From the NCBI GenBank assembly GCA_002384815.1, contig DGBN01000011.1:637-9663 (forward strand): a DNA stretch of 9,027 bases, written 5' to 3'. The notes below the pieces were generated by a model that was not told where the DNA came from, searched no databases, and saw nothing but the letters and a program-made list of their open reading frames with translations. A program made the position numbers and the translations under genes. Source of the DNA: Oxalobacteraceae bacterium UBA4003. GTDB taxonomy: Bacteria; Pseudomonadota; Gammaproteobacteria; Burkholderiales; Burkholderiaceae_D. Shown one piece after another: positions 1 to 6,238 of the stretch; position 1 is the stretch's first letter, and each line of letters starts with the position of its first letter.

Positions 1-1
1 T

Positions 2-1048
2 TTTGAAAACGAACTGGATGCGCCTGTCAGCAGCAAGATGACGCCGAAAGACAAGCTGGTCTGCGTGCAGGAAGGTGCTGATCTGGTGGAAGCCAAGCGC
101 CTGATGAACAAGCACCGGCTGGAGCGTGTGCTGGTCGTTAATGATGCATTTGAATTGCGTGGACTGATTACCGCCAAGGATATTCAAAAAGCAACCGAAC
201 ATCCGCTGGCATCGAAAGACAGTCAGGGTAAACTGCGTGTCGGTGCTGCAGTCGGTGTCGGTGCCGATAACGACGAACGCGTCGATCTGCTGGTCAAGGC
301 AGGTGTGGACGTGATCGTGGTCGATACTGCGCACGGCCATTCCAAGGGCGTGCTGGATCGGGTGCGCTGGATCAAGGACAATTACAAGGGCGTGGATGTC
401 ATCGGCGGCAATATCGCAACTGCCGCCGCCGCATTGGCACTGGTTGAGCATGGCGCGGACGGCGTCAAGGTAGGCATCGGCCCAGGCTCGATTTGCACGA
501 CACGTATCGTCGCCGGCGTCGGTGTGCCGCAAATCACTGCGATCTCCAATGTGGCCGATGCGCTCAAGGGTAGCGGCGTGCCGTGTATCGCTGACGGCGG
601 CATTCGTTTTTCCGGCGATATCTCCAAGGCGCTGGCAGCAGGCGCATCCACCGTGATGATGGGCAGCATGTTTGCGGGCACCGATGAAGCGCCGGGTGAA
701 GTGATTTTGTTCCAGGGACGCAGCTATAAAGCGTATCGAGGCATGGGCAGTCTGGGCGCGATGGCGGATGGTTCGGCCGATCGCTACTTCCAGGATCCGG
801 CGAATAACGTCGACAAATTTGTACCGGAAGGTATCGAAGGTCGCGTTGCCTACAAAGGCAGCATGGTTACCATCCTGTATCAACTGGTAGGTGGCGTACG
901 TTCTTCCATGGGCTACTGCGGCTGTTCGACGATAGACGATTTCCGTGAAACTGCAGAATTCGTGGAAATCACCTCGGCCGGCATGCGTGAATCGCATGTG
1001 CATGATGTGCAGATCACCAAGGAAGCGCCTAATTATCGCGCTGACTAA
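2..1048 (+). CDS. guaB: IMP dehydrogenase, 3' part (5' end outside window)
   Basis: Inosine-5'-monophosphate dehydrogenase oxidises IMP to XMP with NAD+, the committed step of guanine nucleotide synthesis in the cytosol. The reading frame is open from base 2, so 348 residues are visible; the family is usually about 486 residues, so roughly the first 140 (start of the barrel and first CBS domain) are missing. Visible in order: the end of the CBS pair (VVNDAFELRGLITAKDIQKA), the barrel re-entry (RVGAAVGVG), the catalytic loop GPGSICTTR with its nucleophilic Cys at 494–496, the phosphate-binding stretch ADGGIRFSGDI, the GMGSLGAM motif, the catalytic Arg-Tyr pair in DRYF at 782–787, the flap EGIEGRVAYKG, and the C-terminal ESHVHDVQITKE(A)PNYR signature. 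All key residues are present. It is the first gene of a guaB–GAF–guaA block, and its stop lies 4 bp before the next start. Identity is essentially certain from family knowledge. Confidence 0.98.
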   Translation, partial: FENELDAPVSSKMTPKDKLVCVQEGADLVEAKRLMNKHRLERVLVVNDAFELRGLITAKDIQKATEHPLASKDSQGKLRVGAAVGVGADNDERVDLLVKAGVDVIVVDTAHGHSKGVLDRVRWIKDNYKGVDVIGGNIATAAAALALVEHGADGVKVGIGPGSICTTRIVAGVGVPQITAISNVADALKGSGVPCIADGGIRFSGDISKALAAGASTVMMGSMFAGTDEAPGEVILFQGRSYKAYRGMGSLGAMADGSADRYFQDPANNVDKFVPEGIEGRVAYKGSMVTILYQLVGGVRSSMGYCGCSTIDDFRETAEFVEITSAGMRESHVHDVQITKEAPNYRAD

Positions 1049-1052
1049 GATC

Positions 1053-1532
1053 ATGCTGCCGCAGGTAAATGAGACGGCAGCAGGCAGGGCAGAGCGCGAG
1101 GATCTTGCACAGGCGATTGCGCGTATCGAGCGACTGGGTAAAAGCCTGTTCGGCGTCACTGCCTGTATCGTGCAGCTGCATGGCGCAGATGAGGTACTTG
1201 CCGAAACGGCTTTTGCTTCGCCAGCGCATCGTTTCTGCGCCGGTTTGCCTTTGGGCGAAGCCTTGCAGCTCATGCCGGAAAAAGCATCGCCTTTCAGTCC
1301 GGCGCTGGGCAAGATCGATAATTTCGAGATACGGTTTTATGCCTTGCAGCCTTTGCATGATCGCGCCGGCAATGTCGTCGGCAGAGTAGGGTTGTTACAT
1401 GAGCGTACGCGCGCTTTCACATCCGGCGATGGACACTGGATGTCAGACCTGACGGCACTGATCGAGCGGGAGTTGCACTTCTCGGGATTTGTTGCTGCTG
1501 TATCCCGCCCCGGGTCTGTACCTGAAAACTAA
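1053..1532 (+). CDS. Small GAF-domain-like protein between guaB and guaA
   Basis: This encodes a 159-residue soluble protein with no signal peptide or membrane segment. I chose the ATG at 1053, 4 bp after the guaB stop; an in-frame ATG at 945 would overlap guaB by 104 bp. Residues about 20–142 read as one GAF-like fold. They comprise an N-terminal helix (DLAQAIARIERL), a strand (GVTACIVQL), an HRFCAGLPLGEAL segment like the SFC-x-L region of GAF proteins, and a C-terminal FEIRFYALQPLHDRAGNVVGR block resembling the IRFYAGAPL…G…LG…D pattern. A closing helix follows (WMSDLTALIEREL). No catalytic output domain (GGDEF, EAL, kinase, HTH) is attached, so it could only be a stand-alone sensor or a structural partner. 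Translation is probably coupled to guaB; the Shine-Dalgarno signal (taaga) is weak. Position inside the gua operon suggests a link to guanine metabolism, but that is inference. The GAF assignment is by eye and moderately sure. Confidence 0.75.
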   Translation: MLPQVNETAAGRAEREDLAQAIARIERLGKSLFGVTACIVQLHGADEVLAETAFASPAHRFCAGLPLGEALQLMPEKASPFSPALGKIDNFEIRFYALQPLHDRAGNVVGRVGLLHERTRAFTSGDGHWMSDLTALIERELHFSGFVAAVSRPGSVPEN

Positions 1533-1566
1533 TTGTTCCACATTGAAACGCTAAGTCATCTATCCC

Positions 1567-3186
1567 ATGCATTCGAAAATTCTCATCCTTGATTTCGGCT
1601 CCCAAGTCACCCAGCTGATCGCACGTCGCGTGCGCGATTCCGGCGTTTTTTCCGAAGTCTATCCGTATGACGTCAGCGATGAATTCGTACGTAATTACGG
1701 CGCAGCCGGTGTGATTCTGTCGGGCGGTCCGAACTCGGTGATCGAGGGTGACGATACGCCACGCGTACCGCAAGCCGTATTTGAGCTGGGCGTACCTGTG
1801 CTGGGAATCTGCTACGGCATGCAGGCAATGGCGGAGCAGCTCGGCGGCAAGGTAGAAAATGGCCTCGTTCGCGAATTCGGTTACGCCGAAGTGCGTGCGC
1901 ATGGTCACACTGCACTGCTGAAAGACATCAGCGACTTCACGACCTCTGAAGGTCATGGCATGTTGAAAGTCTGGATGAGTCATGGCGACAAGGTCAACGA
2001 AATGCCGCCCGGCTTCAAGCTGATGGCATCGACGCCGAATTGCCCGATCGCCGGTATGGCCGACGAAGTGCGTCGCATGTACGCATTTCAGTTTCATCCT
2101 GAAGTGACGCACACGGTGCAGGGCAAGGCGATCATTGCGCGCTTTGTGCACGATATCTGCGGCTGCAAATCGGATTGGAACATGCCCGACTATATTGCTG
2201 AAGCGGTTGAGAAAATTCGCCAGCAGGTCGGTAGCGATGAAGTGATTCTTGGTTTGTCCGGCGGCGTCGACAGCAGTGTCGCTGCTGCATTGATCCATCG
2301 CGCCATCGGAGACCAGCTGACTTGCGTTTTTGTCGATCACGGCTTGCTGCGTCTCGACGAAGGCAAGATGGTGATGGACATGTTCGCCGACAATCTGGGC
2401 GTCAACGTGATCCGTATCGATGCCGTCGATCAGTTCATGGGCCATCTGGCCGGTGTCACTGATCCGGAAGCCAAGCGCAAGATCATCGGTCGTGAGTTTG
2501 TTGAGGTGTTCCAGGTTGAAGCCGGCAAACGCAAGAATGCAAAATGGCTGGCGCAAGGTACGATTTATCCTGACGTCATCGAGAGCGCAGGCAAGGGCAA
2601 GAAAGGCCATACGATCAAGAGTCACCACAATGTGGGCGGTTTGCCGGAAACCCTGAACCTGCAATTGCTGGAACCGTTGCGCGAATTGTTCAAGGATGAA
2701 GTGCGTCAGCTCGGCGTTGCGCTCGGTCTGCCGCACGATATGGTGTACCGCCATCCATTCCCAGGCCCTGGTTTGGGCGTGCGCATACTTGGTGAAGTGA
2801 AAAAAGAGTTTGCCGATTTGCTGCGTCGTGCCGATGCAATCTTCATTGAAGAACTGCGCAACACGCCGTTTGTGGCGACTCCCGGCGCATCGGAAGCAAC
2901 CGATAACGGTATCCCGCATCGCAACTGGTACGACGCAACCAGCCAGGCTTTTGCCGTTTTCCTGCCGGTCAAATCGGTCGGCGTGATGGGTGACGGCCGC
3001 ACTTATGAATACGTGGTGGCCTTGCGAGCAGTACAGACGCAGGATTTCATGACAGCGCACTGGGCTCATCTGCCATATGAATTACTTGGCAAGGTATCGA
3101 ATCGCATCATCAATGAAGTGCGCGGTATCAATCGGGTGGTGTACGACATTTCGGGCAAACCGCCAGCGACGATCGAGTGGGAATAA
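1567..3186 (+). CDS. guaA: GMP synthase, glutamine-hydrolysing
   Basis: GMP synthase converts XMP, ATP and glutamine to GMP in the cytosol, completing the pathway begun by GuaB. The protein is 539 residues (E. coli 525). The N-terminal class I glutamine amidotransferase domain (about 1–200) opens with ILILDFGSQVTQLIARRVR and has the catalytic triad Cys82 (GICYGM), His177 and Glu179 (FQFHPEVTHT). The ATP pyrophosphatase domain follows, with the PP-loop LSGGVDSS at 230–237, then GTIYPDVIES and KSHHNVGGLP. The C-terminal dimerisation/XMP-binding domain has RHPFPGPGLGVR, VGVMGDGRTYEYVVALRAV and the invariant end KPPATIEWE. Relative to the E. coli protein, as I recall it, there is an extra stretch of about 15–20 residues near 432–452 (TPFVATPG…PHRN), of a kind seen in Burkholderiales GuaA. 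Start at 1567 fits the conserved N-terminus, but no clear Shine-Dalgarno precedes it. It lies 34 bp after the GAF-like gene and is followed by a terminator. Confidence 0.98.
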   Translation: MHSKILILDFGSQVTQLIARRVRDSGVFSEVYPYDVSDEFVRNYGAAGVILSGGPNSVIEGDDTPRVPQAVFELGVPVLGICYGMQAMAEQLGGKVENGLVREFGYAEVRAHGHTALLKDISDFTTSEGHGMLKVWMSHGDKVNEMPPGFKLMASTPNCPIAGMADEVRRMYAFQFHPEVTHTVQGKAIIARFVHDICGCKSDWNMPDYIAEAVEKIRQQVGSDEVILGLSGGVDSSVAAALIHRAIGDQLTCVFVDHGLLRLDEGKMVMDMFADNLGVNVIRIDAVDQFMGHLAGVTDPEAKRKIIGREFVEVFQVEAGKRKNAKWLAQGTIYPDVIESAGKGKKGHTIKSHHNVGGLPETLNLQLLEPLRELFKDEVRQLGVALGLPHDMVYRHPFPGPGLGVRILGEVKKEFADLLRRADAIFIEELRNTPFVATPGASEATDNGIPHRNWYDATSQAFAVFLPVKSVGVMGDGRTYEYVVALRAVQTQDFMTAHWAHLPYELLGKVSNRIINEVRGINRVVYDISGKPPATIEWE

Positions 3187-3218
3187 GTGCCTGGCAGGCA
3201 GCATTTGATTCATAAAAC

Positions 3219-3243
3219 AAAAAAGCGGCTAGGCCGCTTTTTT
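3219..3243 (+). terminator. Bidirectional intrinsic terminator after guaA
   Basis: An AT-extended stem (AAAAAAGCGGC, 3219–3229, with GCCGCTTTTTT, 3233–3243) closes on a 3-nt loop (TAG) and runs into further T residues. It lies 33 bp after the guaA stop. Because the A-tract on the left becomes a U-tract on the other strand (followed by another TTTT after one G), it can also stop minus-strand transcripts arriving from the iron operon whose last gene ends at 3354. This convergent, shared-terminator arrangement is read directly from the sequence; activity is inferred. Confidence 0.92.
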
Positions 3244-3316
3244 TATTTGTAGGAGTCGCAATAAAGTAGCCACTCATTGCACGTCAAAGTAAGCATCTAT
3301 TTGCACAACAGATGTT

Positions 3317-3338
3317 CCGCATCCAGCTAGGAATGCGG
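3317..3338 (-). other. Imperfect hairpin just past the minus-strand operon
   Basis: CCGCATCC (3317–3324) and GGAATGCGG (3330–3338) can pair with one bulged base around a 5-nt loop. It lies 15 bp beyond the stop of the DUF3325-like gene on the minus strand. There is no T-run after it in that direction, so it is not a classic intrinsic terminator; it might be an RNA 3'-end stabilising structure upstream of the real terminator at 3219–3243. The rest of 3250–3353 shows nothing else recognisable. Confidence 0.3.
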
Positions 3339-3353
3339 CTTTGCTCGGCTGAC

Positions 3354-3701
3354 TTACTTCGCTGCGTGCCGCGCAAGTGCTCCTGGCGCCCATGCAACCA
3401 GCGGTGCCAGCCAATGCGGCCGCCATGTCAGTGTGAAGGCAACGAATACGGCACCTGTCGCCAATAGCATGATCCATACCAGCGCGGCCATTGATATGTG
3501 GTCAGTTGCCATGCACAGTATCAGTGATATTGCCAGGGACAGTCCGCCCAACCCGCGCAGCAGCAGCTGGACAGACCTGGCAAGAGGGGCGCTGCCTTGC
3601 ACCTGTTTCCAATGAATTTCCATGGCAAGCGCCATCCAGGCCAATCCCAGCGTTAAAACGATGCAAGCCGCTGTTAGCATTATCCAGGGTGTATCAAACA
3701 T
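3354..3701 (-). CDS. DUF3325-like small inner-membrane protein
   Basis: This is a 115-residue hydrophobic protein, last gene of the minus-strand iron operon. Three membrane helices are visible at about residues 6–27, 45–65 and 70–92. Two motifs match my memory of the DUF3325 family: AMEIHWKQV after helix 1 (usually S-M-D-R-H-W-x-Q-V) and LTWRPHWL after helix 3. Its ATG at 3701 overlaps the end of the PepSY gene by 8 bp (3694–3701) and is preceded by a good Shine-Dalgarno AGGTGA with 6-nt spacing, so the two are translationally coupled. Proteins of this family are typically encoded beside PepSY membrane proteins and TonB receptors in proteobacteria, but their biochemical function is not established. 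A helper or assembly role for the PepSY reductase-like protein is inference. The DUF number is from memory of pattern, not a search. Confidence 0.8.
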   Translation of the reverse strand: MFDTPWIMLTAACIVLTLGLAWMALAMEIHWKQVQGSAPLARSVQLLLRGLGGLSLAISLILCMATDHISMAALVWIMLLATGAVFVAFTLTWRPHWLAPLVAWAPGALARHAAK

Positions 3702-5394
3702 GGTTTGTCACCTGCATGTTGCCACTCGCATGTTCAGATGCAATTGATGACACTCTCATGTGTTCACGCTGCTTGAGCATTCTCGCTACTATCACGGCAA
3801 GACCGGCACTTGCCAGCAATGCCAGATCCAGCCCGGCAACCGGCCAGTAAAGTTCGCCTATAGTTCTGAGCAGATGATCGCCGGTAGTTGCCCAGTTTAG
3901 AACGACTGCCGCGACCGCCAGCATGGCGATTACCCAGCATTGTTCGCGCCACGCCGGGCTGATACGTGCCTGCGCTACCGGCTTGCTGCGCCAGAAAGCA
4001 TGCGTCGTAGCCATCAGCCATGCACCCCAGAAGACAAGCTTTTCCCAATAGCCCTTGCCGTCCATATCCGCTGGTAGCAAGCGGTTTGCCACCAGCATGG
4101 CCACTGCCGCGATCACGATCCCTGTGACTGTAGCTGTCGCCAGCGCGTCTACTATGCGGCTACCCGGAATCCTCGAATTGGCATGCTGCTTCTTGCGCTT
4201 TTCGACGAAGAAGATAAAGCCGGTGGCAATGCAGACACAGCCCAGCAAGCCGCCCACCACGTACAACCAGCGCAGCAGCCAGTGTTCGAAATGCTGCAGA
4301 TGCAGGCCGGTCAGGAAATCCTTGACGCCCATCGCAGCGACTGGCGGCGGGTCTTCGCGGATCAGCCGCCCCGTGGCAGCTTCGAAGTGCATGCCATAGC
4401 CAGTCAACGTCACGCGATCAGTGCCGGCACGAAAAACGCTGACATAACCGTTTTTGTCGCCTACATGCTCGAGACGCAGAAAACCTACTGCCCCTGGAGC
4501 GTCACGCTCCGTCCAACGAGCCTGTGCTTTGGCGATCATTGCATCTACCGAGGCCAGCGGTGCAGGCACGCCGGCTGGCTCATGCGGCAGTCCGGTATGA
4601 GCGGCCTCAAGAATCTCATGGCGGTCGTGCAGCGGCTTCAGCATGGTTTCCGACAGCGGGAGATAAATGCCGGCAAAAATGATCAGTCCCGTGAAGGCAA
4701 AAAAGAAGTGGAAAGGCAGCGCGACCACGCCGGTCAGGTTATGCAGGTCGAGGGCACTGCGTTGCGTGTGTTTCTTGGGACGAAAGGTAAAAAACTCGCG
4801 GAAGACCTTGCGGTGCATCACCACGCCGCTAACCAGTGCTGCCATCATGATCAGTGCAGCAAAACCCACGATCCACGTGCCTAAATTTTTCCAGTTCAGC
4901 TGCAAGCTGTAATGCATAGGATAGAACCATTCGCTGCCGATCTTCAGCTTGCTGTCGGACATCTCTACGCCGTTGCGCGGATCAATCGTCGTCCAGCCAT
5001 GTACATGCAGATGGTCATCAGCCGGGTCTTTTGGTTTGTTCGGAATGGAGAACTCACCGCCAATGCGCAGCACCGGGTCGCGGTGCGTGGTGTAAGCCCA
5101 GAACGATGCCAGCGGCATCGTTGACGGATCGGGCAGGGTGCCAAGAACCCGCTGTTGCGTCCGGGCCATGTCATCAGGGTGCGGTTTGAGGCGTTCCATT
5201 GCAGGGCCAAGAATGGCATCAAAGCGCGGCATAGGTTGTGCGTCGAAGCGCGTTTCGGGAATGCTCCAGCGGTCGATCTCGCGGTCGAACACTGACAAAG
5301 TGCCGAAGAAGAACACTACCATGAGTACGAAGCCCATGGCCAAGCCGAACCAGGTATGCAGCCATGCCATCGACAGGCGGAAATTTGAAAACAT
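3694..5394 (-). CDS. PepSY-associated transmembrane protein, probable siderophore-iron reductase type
   Basis: This is a 566-residue inner-membrane protein of the PepSY_TM family (which includes FoxB, PiuB and FpvG-like proteins, haem-bearing or reductase-type partners of siderophore uptake). The start at 5394 is set by a strong Shine-Dalgarno (AAGGAG, spacing about 9) and the family-typical N-terminus with WLHTWFGLAMGF; the frame stays open upstream but lacks such a signal. Membrane helices lie at about 14–36, 172–193, 222–245, 373–397, and four weaker ones at 417–437, 450–466, 485–502 and 517–537. Two periplasmic PepSY-like regions lie between helices (about 37–170 and 250–370). Candidate haem-ligand histidines at membrane edges are H13, H161 (PMHYSLQ), H194 (VMHRK), H218 (DLHNLTG), H229, and H365/H368/H371 in GLHLQHFEHW. 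It sits between DUF3649- and DUF3325-like genes and opposite a siderophore receptor, supporting release of iron from an imported siderophore; no enzymatic proof is possible from sequence. Confidence 0.88.
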   Translation of the reverse strand: MFSNFRLSMAWLHTWFGLAMGFVLMVVFFFGTLSVFDREIDRWSIPETRFDAQPMPRFDAILGPAMERLKPHPDDMARTQQRVLGTLPDPSTMPLASFWAYTTHRDPVLRIGGEFSIPNKPKDPADDHLHVHGWTTIDPRNGVEMSDSKLKIGSEWFYPMHYSLQLNWKNLGTWIVGFAALIMMAALVSGVVMHRKVFREFFTFRPKKHTQRSALDLHNLTGVVALPFHFFFAFTGLIIFAGIYLPLSETMLKPLHDRHEILEAAHTGLPHEPAGVPAPLASVDAMIAKAQARWTERDAPGAVGFLRLEHVGDKNGYVSVFRAGTDRVTLTGYGMHFEAATGRLIREDPPPVAAMGVKDFLTGLHLQHFEHWLLRWLYVVGGLLGCVCIATGFIFFVEKRKKQHANSRIPGSRIVDALATATVTGIVIAAVAMLVANRLLPADMDGKGYWEKLVFWGAWLMATTHAFWRSKPVAQARISPAWREQCWVIAMLAVAAVVLNWATTGDHLLRTIGELYWPVAGLDLALLASAGLAVIVARMLKQREHMRVSSIASEHASGNMQVTNHV

Positions 5395-5408
5395 TGTTGA
5401 TATCTCCT

Positions 5409-5699
5409 TCAGGCGAGGACGGCGCGTTGCAACGTCCAGGCGGCAACTGTCATGAGAAGTCCTCCGCCTGCCAGCACGAGCCAAAGGCGGGCAAGCCTGG
5501 GGGTAGCGAACGCCCAGAGGAAGACAGCCAGAAAAATCAGAAAAGCAAGCATCTGCATGCCGGTTTCCGCTTCATGAAAATCGACGCTCATGGCGACCAG
5601 GCCGGCGATCCCGAACGCGGTGAGTCCCCAGGTAAAAACATAGCCGCCGATCAGGCTGGCGGCAATTCTTGAAGCAAGGTTGAGTTTGGAGGCAGTCAT
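5409..5699 (-). CDS. DUF3649-like small inner-membrane protein
   Basis: This is a 96-residue protein and the first gene of the minus-strand operon. Three membrane helices are visible at about 12–38 (RIAASLIGGYVFTWGLTAFG), 47–66 and 70–89. The R-I-A-A-x-L-G-G-Y entry to helix 1 resembles the DUF3649 family, whose members are typically found directly upstream of PepSY membrane proteins in iron-uptake loci. I chose the ATG at 5699; a TTG at 5804 in the same frame would add 35 unlikely residues and begin next to the Fur box. No clear Shine-Dalgarno precedes 5699. Its stop codon (TGA) runs straight into the AAGGAG of the PepSY gene, leaving 14 bp between them. Regulation is probably iron-dependent through the Fur-like site near 5807–5831, about 110 bp upstream. 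Function is unknown; a role with the neighbouring PepSY protein is inferred. The family name is from pattern memory. Confidence 0.8.
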   Translation of the reverse strand: MTASKLNLASRIAASLIGGYVFTWGLTAFGIAGLVAMSVDFHEAETGMQMLAFLIFLAVFLWAFATPRLARLWLVLAGGGLLMTVAAWTLQRAVLA

Positions 5700-5806
5700 G
5701 GTGTACAGGTTCGTCGATCTACGAAAGATAAATGGGTTGAATTGCGCTTGATTTGCTGGGCATTGCCAAGGCGATTGCAATACAGCTTCTTCAGGTGAAG
5801 TCAACT

Positions 5807-5831
5807 ATTAATGATAATGATTCTTATTATA
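5807..5831 (-). promoter_or_regulatory. Fur box(es) over the promoter of the DUF3649–PepSY–DUF3325 operon
   Basis: Two overlapping 19-bp registers match the classic Fur consensus GATAATGATAATCATTATC: 14 of 19 at 5807–5825 and 15 of 19 at 5813–5831 (beginning GATAATGAT). On the minus strand a perfect TATAAT (5826–5831) lies in this site, with a weak −35 TTGCAC (5850–5855) 18 bp away. An alternative minus promoter has TTGACT (5799–5804) with a poor −10. Either way the Fur site would block RNA polymerase, so repression by iron-loaded Fur is the expected control. Matches were counted by eye. Confidence 0.8.
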
Positions 5832-5909
5832 ATTCATAATTTTAACGAAGTGCAAACGATCATTTCCAATATTGTGAGTACCCAAACTTCCTTGTTAAAG
5901 CAAAGAAGT

Positions 5910-5950
5910 CACATCAGGCAATGTGCTGTACACGCTGATTTCTTGATGTG
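5910..5950. repeat. Inverted repeat CACATCA…TGATGTG in the divergent region
   Basis: A perfect 7-bp inverted repeat, CACATCA (5910–5916) and TGATGTG (5944–5950), is separated by 27 bp. It lies in the roughly 290 bp between the two Fur boxes (5832–6118), where I see no convincing gene. It could be a distant operator pair or chance; no known regulator is recognised. Confidence 0.35.
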
Positions 5951-5991
5951 CTCAGCCCCGCCGCGATTATTGTGGTGGCCTGCTGATTTAT

Positions 5992-6003
5992 TGGAGTACT
6001 CCA
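5992..6003. promoter_or_regulatory. 12-bp perfect palindrome TGGAGTACTCCA
   Basis: This is a perfect dyad of 12 bp, centred 116 bp upstream of the −35 of the receptor gene. It is the cleanest palindrome in the divergent intergenic region and is of a size used by dimeric regulators. Which protein might bind is unknown; a second input besides Fur on one of the divergent promoters is possible but unproven. Confidence 0.35.
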
Positions 6004-6105
6004 TAATCAAGAACGCCGGCGGAAATTTTTACTCTTTGAAGATCGCCTGAGTATTTGAGGTTTTTGCTTGCTGGCAAACGAATTGATGCGACCTTTCCAT
6101 TCCTA

Positions 6106-6133
6106 TTGACTTTTTAATAGTAATGGTTATCAT
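6106..6133 (+). promoter_or_regulatory. Sigma-70 promoter of the TonB receptor gene
   Basis: A −35 TTGACT (6106–6111, 5 of 6 consensus) and a −10 TATCAT (6128–6133, 5 of 6) are separated by 16 bp. Transcription would begin near 6140, giving a leader of about 100 nt before the receptor start. The −10 lies inside the Fur box. Confidence 0.65.
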
Positions 6134-6137
6134 TCTC
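6119..6137 (+). promoter_or_regulatory. Fur box over the receptor promoter
   Basis: The sequence AGTAATGGTTATCATTCTC matches the Fur consensus GATAATGATAATCATTATC at 14 of 19 positions and fully covers the −10. This mirrors the arrangement at the opposite end of the divergent region, so receptor and PepSY operon should be co-repressed when iron is plentiful. Match counted by eye; Fur binding is inferred. Confidence 0.8.
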
Positions 6138-6170
6138 TTCTTTGTCAAGTAGCCAGCCAACTGTTCGCCA

Positions 6171-6186
6171 CTCGCCAACCGGTGAG
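6171..6186 (+). other. Small hairpin in the receptor mRNA leader
   Basis: CTCGCC (6171–6176) pairs with GGTGAG (6181–6186), including one G·U pair, closing an AACC tetraloop. It ends one base before the ATG of the 16-codon leader ORF and includes the GGTGAG that could serve as its Shine-Dalgarno, so folding could hide that site. Confidence 0.35.
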
Positions 6187-6187
6187 C

Positions 6188-6238
6188 ATGCGGAATGCCA
6201 GCCAATTATTTTCGTTTTTGTCATTAATTGGGGAATAG
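6188..6238 (+). CDS. Possible 16-residue leader peptide abutting the receptor gene
   Basis: An ATG at 6188 opens a 16-codon frame (MRNASQLFSFLSLIGE) whose TAG stop at 6236–6238 is immediately followed by the receptor ATG at 6239, in the same frame. A purine-rich GGTGAG lies just before it, but is closer to the ATG than usual. If translated, it would couple ribosome traffic to receptor initiation. The peptide has a hydrophobic core but no recognised family. It may equally be a chance frame; no codon-usage test is possible at this length. Confidence 0.3.
   Translation: MRNASQLFSFLSLIGE

Noticed and set aside
1417..3069. Minus-strand open frame of 550 codons opposite guaA
   Set aside because: It mirrors the codon pattern of guaA, matches no family I recognise and has no ribosome site or operon context; the sense gene is unambiguous.
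3160..3250. Genomic-island attachment at the 3' end of guaA
   Set aside because: guaA 3' ends are known island insertion sites, but there is no second copy of the gene end and no integrase here; the TGGGGAATAGATG at 6229 is the receptor ribosome site and only partly similar.
4183..4884. Plus-strand open frame of 233 codons opposite the PepSY gene
   Set aside because: Antisense to a well-supported membrane protein, with no family resemblance and no Shine-Dalgarno.
5395..5484. 30-residue N-terminal extension of the PepSY protein from an ATG at 5484
   Set aside because: It would overlap the DUF3649-like gene, and the ATG at 5394 has a strong AAGGAG and a family-typical N-terminus.
5811..6050. 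Plus-strand frame of 79 codons in the divergent region
   Set aside because: It begins inside the Fur box, has no ribosome site and no recognisable composition or family; probably chance in AT-rich DNA.
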